Shown piece after piece: positions 44,247-51,457 of a stretch of 64,000 bases of DNA; within the stretch, counting starts at the first letter, position 1; the number at the start of each line of letters is the position of its first letter. The stretch covers positions 1 through 64,000 of the forward strand of contig NZ_PKUU01000020.1 of the NCBI RefSeq assembly GCF_002899675.1. Reading direction: 5' to 3'. The position numbers and the translations under genes were made by a program. The notes beneath the pieces are model-generated. The model was not told the origin of the DNA and did not search any database. It saw nothing but the letters and a program-made list of their open reading frames with translations. This stretch comes from Clostridium sp. chh4-2. GTDB taxonomy: Bacteria; Bacillota; Clostridia; Lachnospirales; Lachnospiraceae.

Positions 44247-46352
44247 ATGGATTTTGAAAAACAGGCCAGGGAACTGGTCTCCAAGATGACATTGGAAGAG
44301 AGAGCGTCCCAGCTTCGCTTTGATGCACCTGCAATTAAACATCTGGATATTCCAAGATATCACTGGTGGAATGAAGCTCTGCATGGAGTGGCAAGAGCGG
44401 GCACAGCTACGATGTTCCCGCAGGCCATTGGTTTGGCTGCCATGTTTGACCCGGAAGAGATGCATAAGATAGGCGACATCGTTGCCACGGAAGCAAGGGC
44501 CAAATACAATGCTTATTCGGAGGAAGAGGACAGAGATATCTATAAAGGGCTGACTTTATGGTCACCGAACGTCAACATTTTCCGCGATCCGAGATGGGGT
44601 AGAGGCCAGGAGACTTACGGCGAAGATCCTTATCTTACATCCGTTCTGGGCGTCGAATTTATTAAGGGCATGCAGGGAGACGGAAAGTATCTGAAGGCGG
44701 CTGCCTGCGCAAAACATTTTGCGGTTCACAGCGGGCCGGAAGAGCTGCGGCATGAATTTGATGCGGTGGTATCTGACAAGGATCTTTGGGAGACCTATCT
44801 GCCGGCGTTTGAAGCTTGTGTGAAGGAAGCCAAAGTGGAAGGCGTGATGGGGGCCTATAACAGGACCAACGGAGAGCCTTGCTGCGGAAGCAAGCTGCTG
44901 ATGCAGGACATTTTAAAGGATAAATGGCATTTTGACGGATATTTTACTTCTGACTGCTGGGCAATCAAAGATTTCCATGAGAATCATCAGGTGACAACAA
45001 CCGCTACCGAATCTGTGGCATTGGCGCTGAAGATGGGCTGTGATATTAACTGCGGAAATATTTATCTGAAGGTGATGCAGGCATATCAGGAAGGTCTGGT
45101 AACGGAAGAGGATATTACGGAAGCAGCTGTTCATGCGATGAGAACCCGTCTGAGACTGGGCTTATTCGCGGACGATTGTGAATATGATAAAATCCCTTAT
45201 GATGTGATCGCATGTAAGGAGCACAGGGAAGAAGCCATAAAAACTGCTGAAAACTCTGTGGTGCTTTTGAAAAACGAGGGAATTCTTCCTCTTAGCAAGG
45301 ATTTAAAGAAATTGGCTCTGATCGGGCCGAATGCGGACAGCAGATGGCCGTTAATCGCAAATTATCACGGAACAGCGCCTAAATATGTGACTGTTTTAGA
45401 CGGTATCGAAGAGGTTGCGCCGGATGTGAGAATTCACTATTCCGAAGGCTGCCATACGATGCTGGACAGAGTGGAGCGGCTTGCGCTTGCGGATGACCGT
45501 GTTGCAGAAGCGGTGGCTGTTGCAAAAACGGCAGGACTTGCTGTTGTATGCGTGGGTCTGGATGAAAGATATGAAGGCGAACAGCAGGATAACGGAAACC
45601 GTTTCGGCGGCGGAGAAGTGAGCATGGCGGATAAACCTACCACAGCCCTTCCTGACAGCCAGATTCATATGCTGGAAGCTGTTATTAAAACAGGAGTTGA
45701 TATTGTAATCGTAAACATGACAGGAAGTGCCGTTGAGCTGAAATGGCTCCAGGATACGCCGAATGTAAAAGCGATTGTACAGGGCTGGTATCCGGGCGGA
45801 GAAGGCGGACTGGCCATAGCAAGAATCCTGTTCGGCGATGTGAATCCATCCGGAAAACTTCCGATCACATTCTATGAATCGGCGGAGGGAATGCCGTCCT
45901 TTACGGATTATGCGATGAAGGGCAGAACTTACCGCTACATGGAAGTTCCTGCGTTGTATCCGTTTGGATATGGACTCAGCTATACGGATTATGAGTACAG
46001 TGATCTGAAGACCGAAACCGGTGAAGGCGGAGTTAAGGTTACTGTTACGGTTGAAAATAAAGGTTCCTGGGATGGGGATGAAGTCGTTGAGCTTTATATG
46101 AAGGATCTGGATTCTGAGTATGAGGTGAGAAATCACAGGCTGGCTGCTTTTGAACGTGTGGCGTTGAAGGCCGGTGAGAAGAAGACGGTTACTCTTCATC
46201 TGGGAGAAAAAGCGTTCCAGATCGTTGATGACGGCGGGAACAGAAGGAAGGACGGCAGCAGGTTCGCAGTTTATGTGGGCGGAAGCCAGCCGGATGACAG
46301 AAGTGTTGAGTTGTTGGGTAAGAAGCCGTTGAGTGTGGAAATTGAATATTAA
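44247..46352 (+). CDS. GH3 beta-xylosidase
   Basis: A 701-residue family 3 glycosidase without a signal peptide. The nucleophile D236 sits in GYFTSDCWAI; WWNEALHGVAR and HFAVHSGPEELRHEF are typical of the xylosidase branch. The order is TIM barrel (about 1-310), alpha/beta sandwich (about 330-560), fibronectin III-like domain (about 600-690). With GH43 it completes hydrolysis of xylo-oligosaccharides to xylose in the cytoplasm. AGAGGAGG precedes the ATG. Confidence 0.93.
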   Translation: MDFEKQARELVSKMTLEERASQLRFDAPAIKHLDIPRYHWWNEALHGVARAGTATMFPQAIGLAAMFDPEEMHKIGDIVATEARAKYNAYSEEEDRDIYKGLTLWSPNVNIFRDPRWGRGQETYGEDPYLTSVLGVEFIKGMQGDGKYLKAAACAKHFAVHSGPEELRHEFDAVVSDKDLWETYLPAFEACVKEAKVEGVMGAYNRTNGEPCCGSKLLMQDILKDKWHFDGYFTSDCWAIKDFHENHQVTTTATESVALALKMGCDINCGNIYLKVMQAYQEGLVTEEDITEAAVHAMRTRLRLGLFADDCEYDKIPYDVIACKEHREEAIKTAENSVVLLKNEGILPLSKDLKKLALIGPNADSRWPLIANYHGTAPKYVTVLDGIEEVAPDVRIHYSEGCHTMLDRVERLALADDRVAEAVAVAKTAGLAVVCVGLDERYEGEQQDNGNRFGGGEVSMADKPTTALPDSQIHMLEAVIKTGVDIVIVNMTGSAVELKWLQDTPNVKAIVQGWYPGGEGGLAIARILFGDVNPSGKLPITFYESAEGMPSFTDYAMKGRTYRYMEVPALYPFGYGLSYTDYEYSDLKTETGEGGVKVTVTVENKGSWDGDEVVELYMKDLDSEYEVRNHRLAAFERVALKAGEKKTVTLHLGEKAFQIVDDGGNRRKDGSRFAVYVGGSQPDDRSVELLGKKPLSVEIEY

Positions 46353-46383
46353 ATTGAATATTAAGATGTAAGCTGGCGGCAGA

Positions 46384-46477
46384 TTTACATAAGGGGTGAA
46401 GGCTTTTTCGAAAAAGCCTTCACCTTTAATGTAAAACGTGAAGGCTTTTTGCGAAAAGCCTTCACCCTTTATGTAAA
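46384..46477. repeat. palindromic repeat copies 2 and 3, in tandem
   Basis: Copy 2 (46384-46435) has arms TTTACATAAGGGGTGAAGGC and AGCCTTCACCTTTAATGTAAA around TTTTTCGAAAA. Copy 3 follows at once (46438-46477) with a shortened left arm. Together they occupy most of the space between the GH3 gene and the sugar-acid dehydratase; the dehydratase ribosome site begins 2-3 bp after. Confidence 0.88.
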
Positions 46478-46494
46478 AGAGGGAAGTGGATAAT

Positions 46495-48210
46495 ATGGAA
46501 CAGAGAAGTAAAAAAGAGCGTTTGCTTTGGGCTCAGTTTGATTCACTGCAGCTGGGCAGCGGCTGGTCGGAAGAGGATATCACGAAGCCGCAGATATTAA
46601 TTGAAGATGTATATGGAGATTCTCATCCTGGAAGCGTTCATTTAAACCAGGTGACAGATCAGGTTAAATGGGGAGTGCTGGAAAGAGGCGGTTACGGAGC
46701 AAAATATCATATAACGGATATCTGCGACGGATGCGCCCAGGGACATGACGGAATGAACCTTGTTTTGGCGTCCAGGGAAGCGGTCTGCGATATGGTGGAA
46801 GTCCATGCCAGCGCGCTGCCGTGGGACGGAATGGTGCTTTCCAGTTCCTGTGACAAGTCCATACCGGCTCACCTGAAAGCGGCTGCCAGAATGAATATTC
46901 CTACGATTTTCCTTCCGGGCGGAAGCATGAGGCCGGGGCCTGATATGACCACGTCTTTAGTGGCGGGTGATATCTCTCTGAGGCAGAAACGCAAGGATGA
47001 GATAACGGAAGAAGAGATTCGTGAATACAAGATTACCGGCTGTCCTTCTGTGGGCGCCTGCACCTTCCTCGGAACCGCATCTACCATGCAGTGTATGGCG
47101 GAAGCGCTCGGAATGGCTTTGCCGGGAAGTGCCCTTGTGCCTGCAACTATGCGGGATATATTGGAATATGCAAGGCGGGCAGGCAGAATTATTATGGAAC
47201 TGGCGGCTAAGGGAATCACCCCGACTAAGATCATCACCCCTGCGTCTATGAGAAATGCTATCGTAGTTCACAGCGCCATCGGCGGCTCCACCAACGCTAC
47301 GATCCATCTTCCGTCAATCGCAAAGGAGGCGGGCTTTGAACTGCCGATCGAATGGTTTGATGAGATCAACCATCAGGTTCCTCATCTCTGCAACGTGAAC
47401 CCCAGCGGTCAGCATCTGACGGAGAGCTTCTGGTTTGCGGGCGGTGTGCCTATGGTTCAGTGGATGTTAAGGGATCATTTGGATCTGGATGTGATGACCG
47501 TTACCGGAAAGACCTTGGGAGAGAATCTGGAAATGATTCAGAAGGACCGGTTCTTCGAAAGAAATGTGAGATATCTTCACAATTACGGTCTGGAACGGGA
47601 AGATGTGATTTTCCCGGTTGAGAAAGTTAAGGAAAATGGTTCCGTAGCCATTCTTAAAGGAAATCTGGCCCCGGAAGGTTCGGTTATCAAATACTCCGCA
47701 TGTACGGAAGAGCTTCGCAGCCACAAAGGCCCGGCCAGGGTTTATGACAGCGAAGAGGCCGCTCATGACGACGTGGTTAATAAGAAGATCAACCCGGGAG
47801 ACATCGTTGTGATCCGTTATGAAGGCCCCAGAGGAAGCGGTATGCCGGAAATGCTGATGACAACAGAAGCCATCGTATGTGATAAGGATTTAAACGGTTC
47901 GGTTTCTCTTGTAACGGACGGAAGATTTTCCGGAGCTACCAGGGGAGCGGCCATCGGCCATGTATCTCCTGAAGCGGCCCGTGGAGGCCCTCTTGCATTT
48001 ATCAGGACAGGCGATATCATCGAATATGATGTGGAGAAGAGAAGCCTTAATGTAGTTGGAATTGACGGTAAGGAGATGCCTTTGGAGGAGATCGAAGAAG
48101 TTCTTAAAAAGCGGAGTGAAGAGGGAATTAAGAAATCTTCCGGAAGAAAGGGACTTTATAAACGGTATACCGACCATGCGCTTTCAGCGATGGAAGGCGC
48201 AGGATATTAA
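46495..48210 (+). CDS. IlvD/Edd family sugar-acid dehydratase (xylonate-type)
   Basis: A 571-residue iron-sulfur dehydratase. Cys residues in [22 protein letters not shown] and [18 protein letters not shown] fit cluster ligands of the IlvD/Edd fold. The sequence is closer in style to pentonate dehydratases (YjhG/YagF, AraC-type) than to IlvD. It would convert a pentonate to 2-keto-3-deoxypentonate. The ATG at 46495 is used: GAGGGA lies about 9 bp upstream, whereas the earlier in-frame GTG at 46486 lies inside the site. Followed by a DapA-family aldolase. Confidence 0.88.
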   Translation: MEQRSKKERLLWAQFDSLQLGSGWSEEDITKPQILIEDVYGDSHPGSVHLNQVTDQVKWGVLERGGYGAKYHITDICDGCAQGHDGMNLVLASREAVCDMVEVHASALPWDGMVLSSSCDKSIPAHLKAAARMNIPTIFLPGGSMRPGPDMTTSLVAGDISLRQKRKDEITEEEIREYKITGCPSVGACTFLGTASTMQCMAEALGMALPGSALVPATMRDILEYARRAGRIIMELAAKGITPTKIITPASMRNAIVVHSAIGGSTNATIHLPSIAKEAGFELPIEWFDEINHQVPHLCNVNPSGQHLTESFWFAGGVPMVQWMLRDHLDLDVMTVTGKTLGENLEMIQKDRFFERNVRYLHNYGLEREDVIFPVEKVKENGSVAILKGNLAPEGSVIKYSACTEELRSHKGPARVYDSEEAAHDDVVNKKINPGDIVVIRYEGPRGSGMPEMLMTTEAIVCDKDLNGSVSLVTDGRFSGATRGAAIGHVSPEAARGGPLAFIRTGDIIEYDVEKRSLNVVGIDGKEMPLEEIEEVLKKRSEEGIKKSSGRKGLYKRYTDHALSAMEGAGY

Positions 48211-48234
48211 AAGGCGGAAGAAAGGGGTTAATGA

Positions 48235-49119
48235 ATGAAAGCAGAGTATATTACCCCGGCGGTTACGTTGTTTAAAGAAGACGGAAAGCCGGATTTTGAT
48301 AGTTTGAAGAAGTTATACAATCATTTGATTGACGGAGGAATCAGCGGGATTCTGGTGCTTGGAAGCATCGGGGAATTTTTCGCTGTTTCAAAAGAGGATA
48401 AGAAGGAAATTATACGTTTTGCCGTGGATCAGATTAAGGGCAGGGTGAAAATTCTGGTCGGAACCAACAGCATGATCCCGGGTGAGACGATAGAATTGTC
48501 GAATTTTGCGCTGGAATGCGGTGCGGATGGAGTCGTTATCATACCGCCTTATTATTTCACGCTTACGGATGACAGCATCTATGATTTTTATGCTGAAATT
48601 GCCAATGAGGTGAAGGGGGATATCTATATCTATAACTTCCCTGACAGAACCGGGTATGATATATCACCTGAGGTTATGCTCCGCCTGGCCCGTAAATTCT
48701 CCAATATCGTGGGCTGCAAGGATACGATTCCGGGAGTGGCGCATACGAGGGAAATCATTAAGATGGTGAAATCAGAATTTCCTGATTTTAAGGTTTATTC
48801 CGGTTTTGATGATAACTTTGCGTATAATGTTATCTCTGGCGGAAATGGATGCATCGGTGGTCTGTCCAATGTGATTCCTGGATTCTTTAAGGAATGGATG
48901 GACGCATTTGAAGAAAATGATCTTCAGAAAATCTCCGAAAAACAGCAGGAAGTGAACCGTTTGATGGATATCTATGGGGTGGGCGTTCCATTTGTGCCTT
49001 ATATTAAGACGGCTATGGCGGCGCTCGGGATCATTGATTCGGATAAGGCTACATTCCCGCTTCCTAAGGCTACGAAGGAAGATGTGGAAAAGCTGCTGGG
49101 GATATTGGAAAGACGGTAG
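48235..49119 (+). CDS. DapA/YagE-family 2-keto-3-deoxy sugar-acid aldolase
   Basis: A 294-residue TIM-barrel class I aldolase. The Schiff-base Lys162 (GCKDT) and the Tyr133 of YNFPDRTG are conserved; GSIGEFFAVSKEDK replaces the GTTGE motif of true DapA. YagE/YjhH relatives split 2-keto-3-deoxypentonate to pyruvate and glycolaldehyde. Its place right after a pentonate dehydratase supports that role; dihydrodipicolinate synthase is less likely. Confidence 0.86.
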   Translation: MKAEYITPAVTLFKEDGKPDFDSLKKLYNHLIDGGISGILVLGSIGEFFAVSKEDKKEIIRFAVDQIKGRVKILVGTNSMIPGETIELSNFALECGADGVVIIPPYYFTLTDDSIYDFYAEIANEVKGDIYIYNFPDRTGYDISPEVMLRLARKFSNIVGCKDTIPGVAHTREIIKMVKSEFPDFKVYSGFDDNFAYNVISGGNGCIGGLSNVIPGFFKEWMDAFEENDLQKISEKQQEVNRLMDIYGVGVPFVPYIKTAMAALGIIDSDKATFPLPKATKEDVEKLLGILERR

Positions 49120-49153
49120 GCAGAAATTAAAAAGGGAAATAAAGTCTATAGTT

Positions 49154-49182
49154 AAGGCGCCGGGCAGAATGCTTGGCGCCTT
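49154..49182 (+). terminator. terminator after the aldolase gene
   Basis: Stem AAGGCGCC (49154-49161) with GGCGCCTT (49175-49182) and a 13-base loop, followed by a short T-run. Weak by T content. Confidence 0.65.
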
Positions 49183-49194
49183 TGGCCTGCTTTT

Positions 49195-49237
49195 AGGGTG
49201 AGGGCATTTTCAGAAATGACTTCAGGCTTGATGTAAA
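49195..49237. repeat. palindromic repeat copy 4, degenerate
   Basis: AGGGTGAGGGCATTTTCAGAAATGACTTCAGGC-like sequence keeps the layout but has lost several pairings and the left end. It lies between the aldolase gene and the convergent MerR gene. Confidence 0.7.
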
Positions 49238-49251
49238 TTTTTACGAAAAAA

Positions 49252-49695
49252 TTATTTGACCGCATGATTGTGTGGTACATAAGGGCATTCTTTTTTCCGA
49301 TCCGCCGGCAGTGCTTTATGGATTTGTTCAGTGCCTGCGTCTAAAGCTGTTTTGTAATACCAGCATTTGTAGTTGATGAGGTCTAATGAGTTTTGCAGCA
49401 TTTTAATCTGCTTTTCTGTTTCGCGCTTCCGTTCCAGGAAAAGTTCGTAACGCTGGCTTAAACTGGAATCGCCTTCCATGCACCAATCGATGAAGGCTTT
49501 GATCTCTTTGATGGACATGCCGGTATTTTTCAGGCATTCGATGATGGACAGCCATTCCATGTCTGAATCTTTGAAACGGCGGATGCCGGATTCGGTGCGG
49601 TCTACAAAGGGGAGAAGGCCTTCTTTGTCATAGTATCGCAGGGTGGATGGGGTAAGACCGATTTTTTGGGCGATATCGCCGATGGTATATGTCAT
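49252..49695 (-). CDS. MerR family transcriptional regulator
   Basis: A 147-residue regulator. The N-terminal winged helix TIGDIAQKIGLTPSTLRYYDKEGLLPFVDRTESGIRRF is standard; a long dimerisation coiled coil follows (about 75-120, EKQIKMLQNSLDLI). The short tail CPYVPHNHAVK is not a known metal site, so the effector is probably an organic molecule or none. GGAGG precedes the ATG. It is co-directional with the MATE gene. Confidence 0.93.
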   Translation of the reverse strand: MTYTIGDIAQKIGLTPSTLRYYDKEGLLPFVDRTESGIRRFKDSDMEWLSIIECLKNTGMSIKEIKAFIDWCMEGDSSLSQRYELFLERKRETEKQIKMLQNSLDLINYKCWYYKTALDAGTEQIHKALPADRKKECPYVPHNHAVK

Positions 49696-49789
49696 GAGTG
49701 ACCTCCTTTGTGGATTAATTTAAAGTTAACTTTAGGGTTTGTGTTTATCATACGGCAAATGAGGGGGAAGATCAAGAAATACGGGGATT

Positions 49790-49841
49790 TTTACATAAAG
49801 GGTGAAGGCATTTTCGAAAATGCCTTCACCCTTTATGTAAA
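49790..49841. repeat. palindromic repeat copy 5, perfect 52-bp palindrome
   Basis: All 26 bases of the left half (starting tttacataaagggtgaaggc) are perfectly complemented by the right half, with no unpaired centre. Its right half supplies the last codons and the TGA stop of the MATE gene. Confidence 0.93.
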
Positions 49842-51148
49842 TGATAATATAGGAATCCAACGAAATCAGCCAGAACCCATCCAATCGGCACCGCCGCCCA
49901 TATCCCGACAACCCCAATAGACGGAATCGCCGATAACAGATAGGCCAGCGCCACTCTGGTGCCCAACGAGATAACTGTGAGAATTACGGACATTTCCGGT
50001 TTGCGTATTGCCCGGTAAAGTCCGTACAGCAGAAACAGGCAGCCGATTCCACAGTAAAATGCTCCTTCAATCCGCAGATATTGGACGCCGACTGCCAGTA
50101 TCTCTGTTTCCTGGGGCTGTATGAAGATCAGCAGAAGATCTTTTGCGAATATCCATACGATTGATGAAATGGCCAGGCAGAACAGGACAGAAGTTATGAC
50201 TGCGCTTTTGATTCCTTTTTTAATCCGGTCATGTTTTCCTGCGCCGTAGTTTTGGGCGATGAAGGTGGAAAAGGCATTTCCGAAGTCTTGGACCGGCATG
50301 TAGGCGAAGGAGTCGATTTTAACGGCGGCGGCAAATGCGGCCATGACAGCTGCGCCGAAGCTGTTTACCAATCCCTGAACCATCAGAATTCCGAAATTCA
50401 TCACTGACTGCTGGATGCAGGTTAGAAAGGAGAATCCGGCGATTTCCGACATAACGCTGCGGTTGAATTTCATGTGGCTTTTATTTATGCGGAATTCAGG
50501 CATTTTTAAAAGTGTGTATAAAAAGATTCCGATTCCTGATACGAACTGGGATATTACGGTGGCAGCGCCGGCTCCCGCTACTCCCCAGCCAAATTTTAGG
50601 ACGAATATCAGGTCCAGCAGTATGTTCAGCACAGCCGATATGCCCAGAAATACCAGTGGAATGAAGGAATTTCCTACCGACCGGAGAAGGCAGGAAAAAT
50701 AGTTGTATAAGAATACGGCTATGATGCCGTAGAATATGATCCACAGGTATGTCCTCATCAGATCATAGATTTCCACGGGAACACAGAGCAGGCGCATGAT
50801 TGGGTCTATGAATATAAATACGGCGATATTTAGGACCAGCGCGGTTATTCCAATGAGTATAAAGGAGAGGAAGATGCTGTTTTTGAGAACGGCTTCATTT
50901 TTTTCTCCATAACGCAGGGAGAAAACAGCGCCGCTCCCCATGCAGAGTCCCAGAAGAATGGAGGTGAGAAATGTCATCAGCGTGTATGCGGCTCCTACTG
51001 CGGCCAGAGCCTGAACGCCGAGGTAGCGTCCTACAATTAAAGTGTCCGCGATGTTGTAAAATTGCTGAAGCAGGTTTCCGGCTATCATGGGGAGGGCGAA
51101 CCGCAGCATGGTGCCTGCGATTGGCCCTGTGGTTAGGTCTTTTTGCAT
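49826..51148 (-). CDS. MATE family efflux transporter
   Basis: A 440-residue protein with 12 predicted helices and the MATE layout (GPIAGTMLRFALPMIAGNLLQQFYNIADTLIVGRYLGVQALAAVGAAY at the N-terminus). MATE pumps expel drugs or metabolites using Na or H gradients. The last codons (HLHKG, stop) fall inside the palindromic repeat. The MerR gene lies next downstream in the same direction, and may sense the same compound. Confidence 0.93.
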   Translation of the reverse strand: MQKDLTTGPIAGTMLRFALPMIAGNLLQQFYNIADTLIVGRYLGVQALAAVGAAYTLMTFLTSILLGLCMGSGAVFSLRYGEKNEAVLKNSIFLSFILIGITALVLNIAVFIFIDPIMRLLCVPVEIYDLMRTYLWIIFYGIIAVFLYNYFSCLLRSVGNSFIPLVFLGISAVLNILLDLIFVLKFGWGVAGAGAATVISQFVSGIGIFLYTLLKMPEFRINKSHMKFNRSVMSEIAGFSFLTCIQQSVMNFGILMVQGLVNSFGAAVMAAFAAAVKIDSFAYMPVQDFGNAFSTFIAQNYGAGKHDRIKKGIKSAVITSVLFCLAISSIVWIFAKDLLLIFIQPQETEILAVGVQYLRIEGAFYCGIGCLFLLYGLYRAIRKPEMSVILTVISLGTRVALAYLLSAIPSIGVVGIWAAVPIGWVLADFVGFLYYHLHKG

Positions 51149-51178
51149 GTTTAAAATTGTCCTTTTTAAATAGTTAGA

Positions 51179-51234
51179 GGCGATTTCGCATGTATTTTTT
51201 GCTTGTAATTGTTAGAGTACTGAATAATTATAAT
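51179..51234. repeat. second dispersed repeat, copy B
   Basis: About 55 bp (gatttcgcatgt ... gaataattataa) matching 3872-3926 at most positions, with the same internal inverted repeat, one pair altered. It starts about 30 bp before the MATE start codon, on the side of its promoter. Minus-strand TTGCCC-17-TATTAT just beyond could be the MATE promoter. Confidence 0.6.
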
Positions 51235-51318
51235 ATTTGAAATTAAATACCTGGGCAATTATATCATATACATTTGGGAATTTACAGATGAAATTGAGAG
51301 AGATTGAGGATTTTGTTT

Positions 51319-51413
51319 TTTACACGAAGGGTGAAGGCTTTTCTGAAAATGCCTTCACCCTTTTACTTCAATCCTCAAAGCATTTTCCGAAATGCCTTCA
51401 CCCTTTATGTAAA
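51319..51413. repeat. palindromic repeat copy 6, composite
   Basis: A full but imperfect unit (51319-51365, arms TTTACACGAAGGGTGAAGGC and GCCTTCACCC) is followed by a right-hand half unit (51380-51413). It lies in the divergent region between the MATE and helicase genes, so it can lie in a 5' leader rather than at a gene end. The rest of the 309-bp gap holds only copy B of the second repeat and AT-rich sequence. Confidence 0.85.
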
Positions 51414-51457
51414 AAATATAGTATAATCAAAATTATCAACCCTCAGGAGCGATTACT

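Noticed and set aside
45396..46199. 267-codon minus-strand open frame opposite the GH3 gene
   Set aside because: Fully antisense to a gene with clear catalytic motifs; composition is that of a shadow frame (His and Arg rich).
46384..46477. Tandem palindromes considered as a CRISPR array
   Set aside because: Only two units, each palindromic throughout, without unique spacers or cas genes.
46486..46494. GTG at 46486 as start of the dehydratase
   Set aside because: It overlaps the ribosome site GAGGGA; the ATG at 46495 has normal spacing.
48235..49119. True dihydrodipicolinate synthase (dapA)
   Set aside because: The context with a sugar-acid dehydratase and GSIGE in place of GTTGE fit a keto-deoxy-sugar-acid aldolase better.
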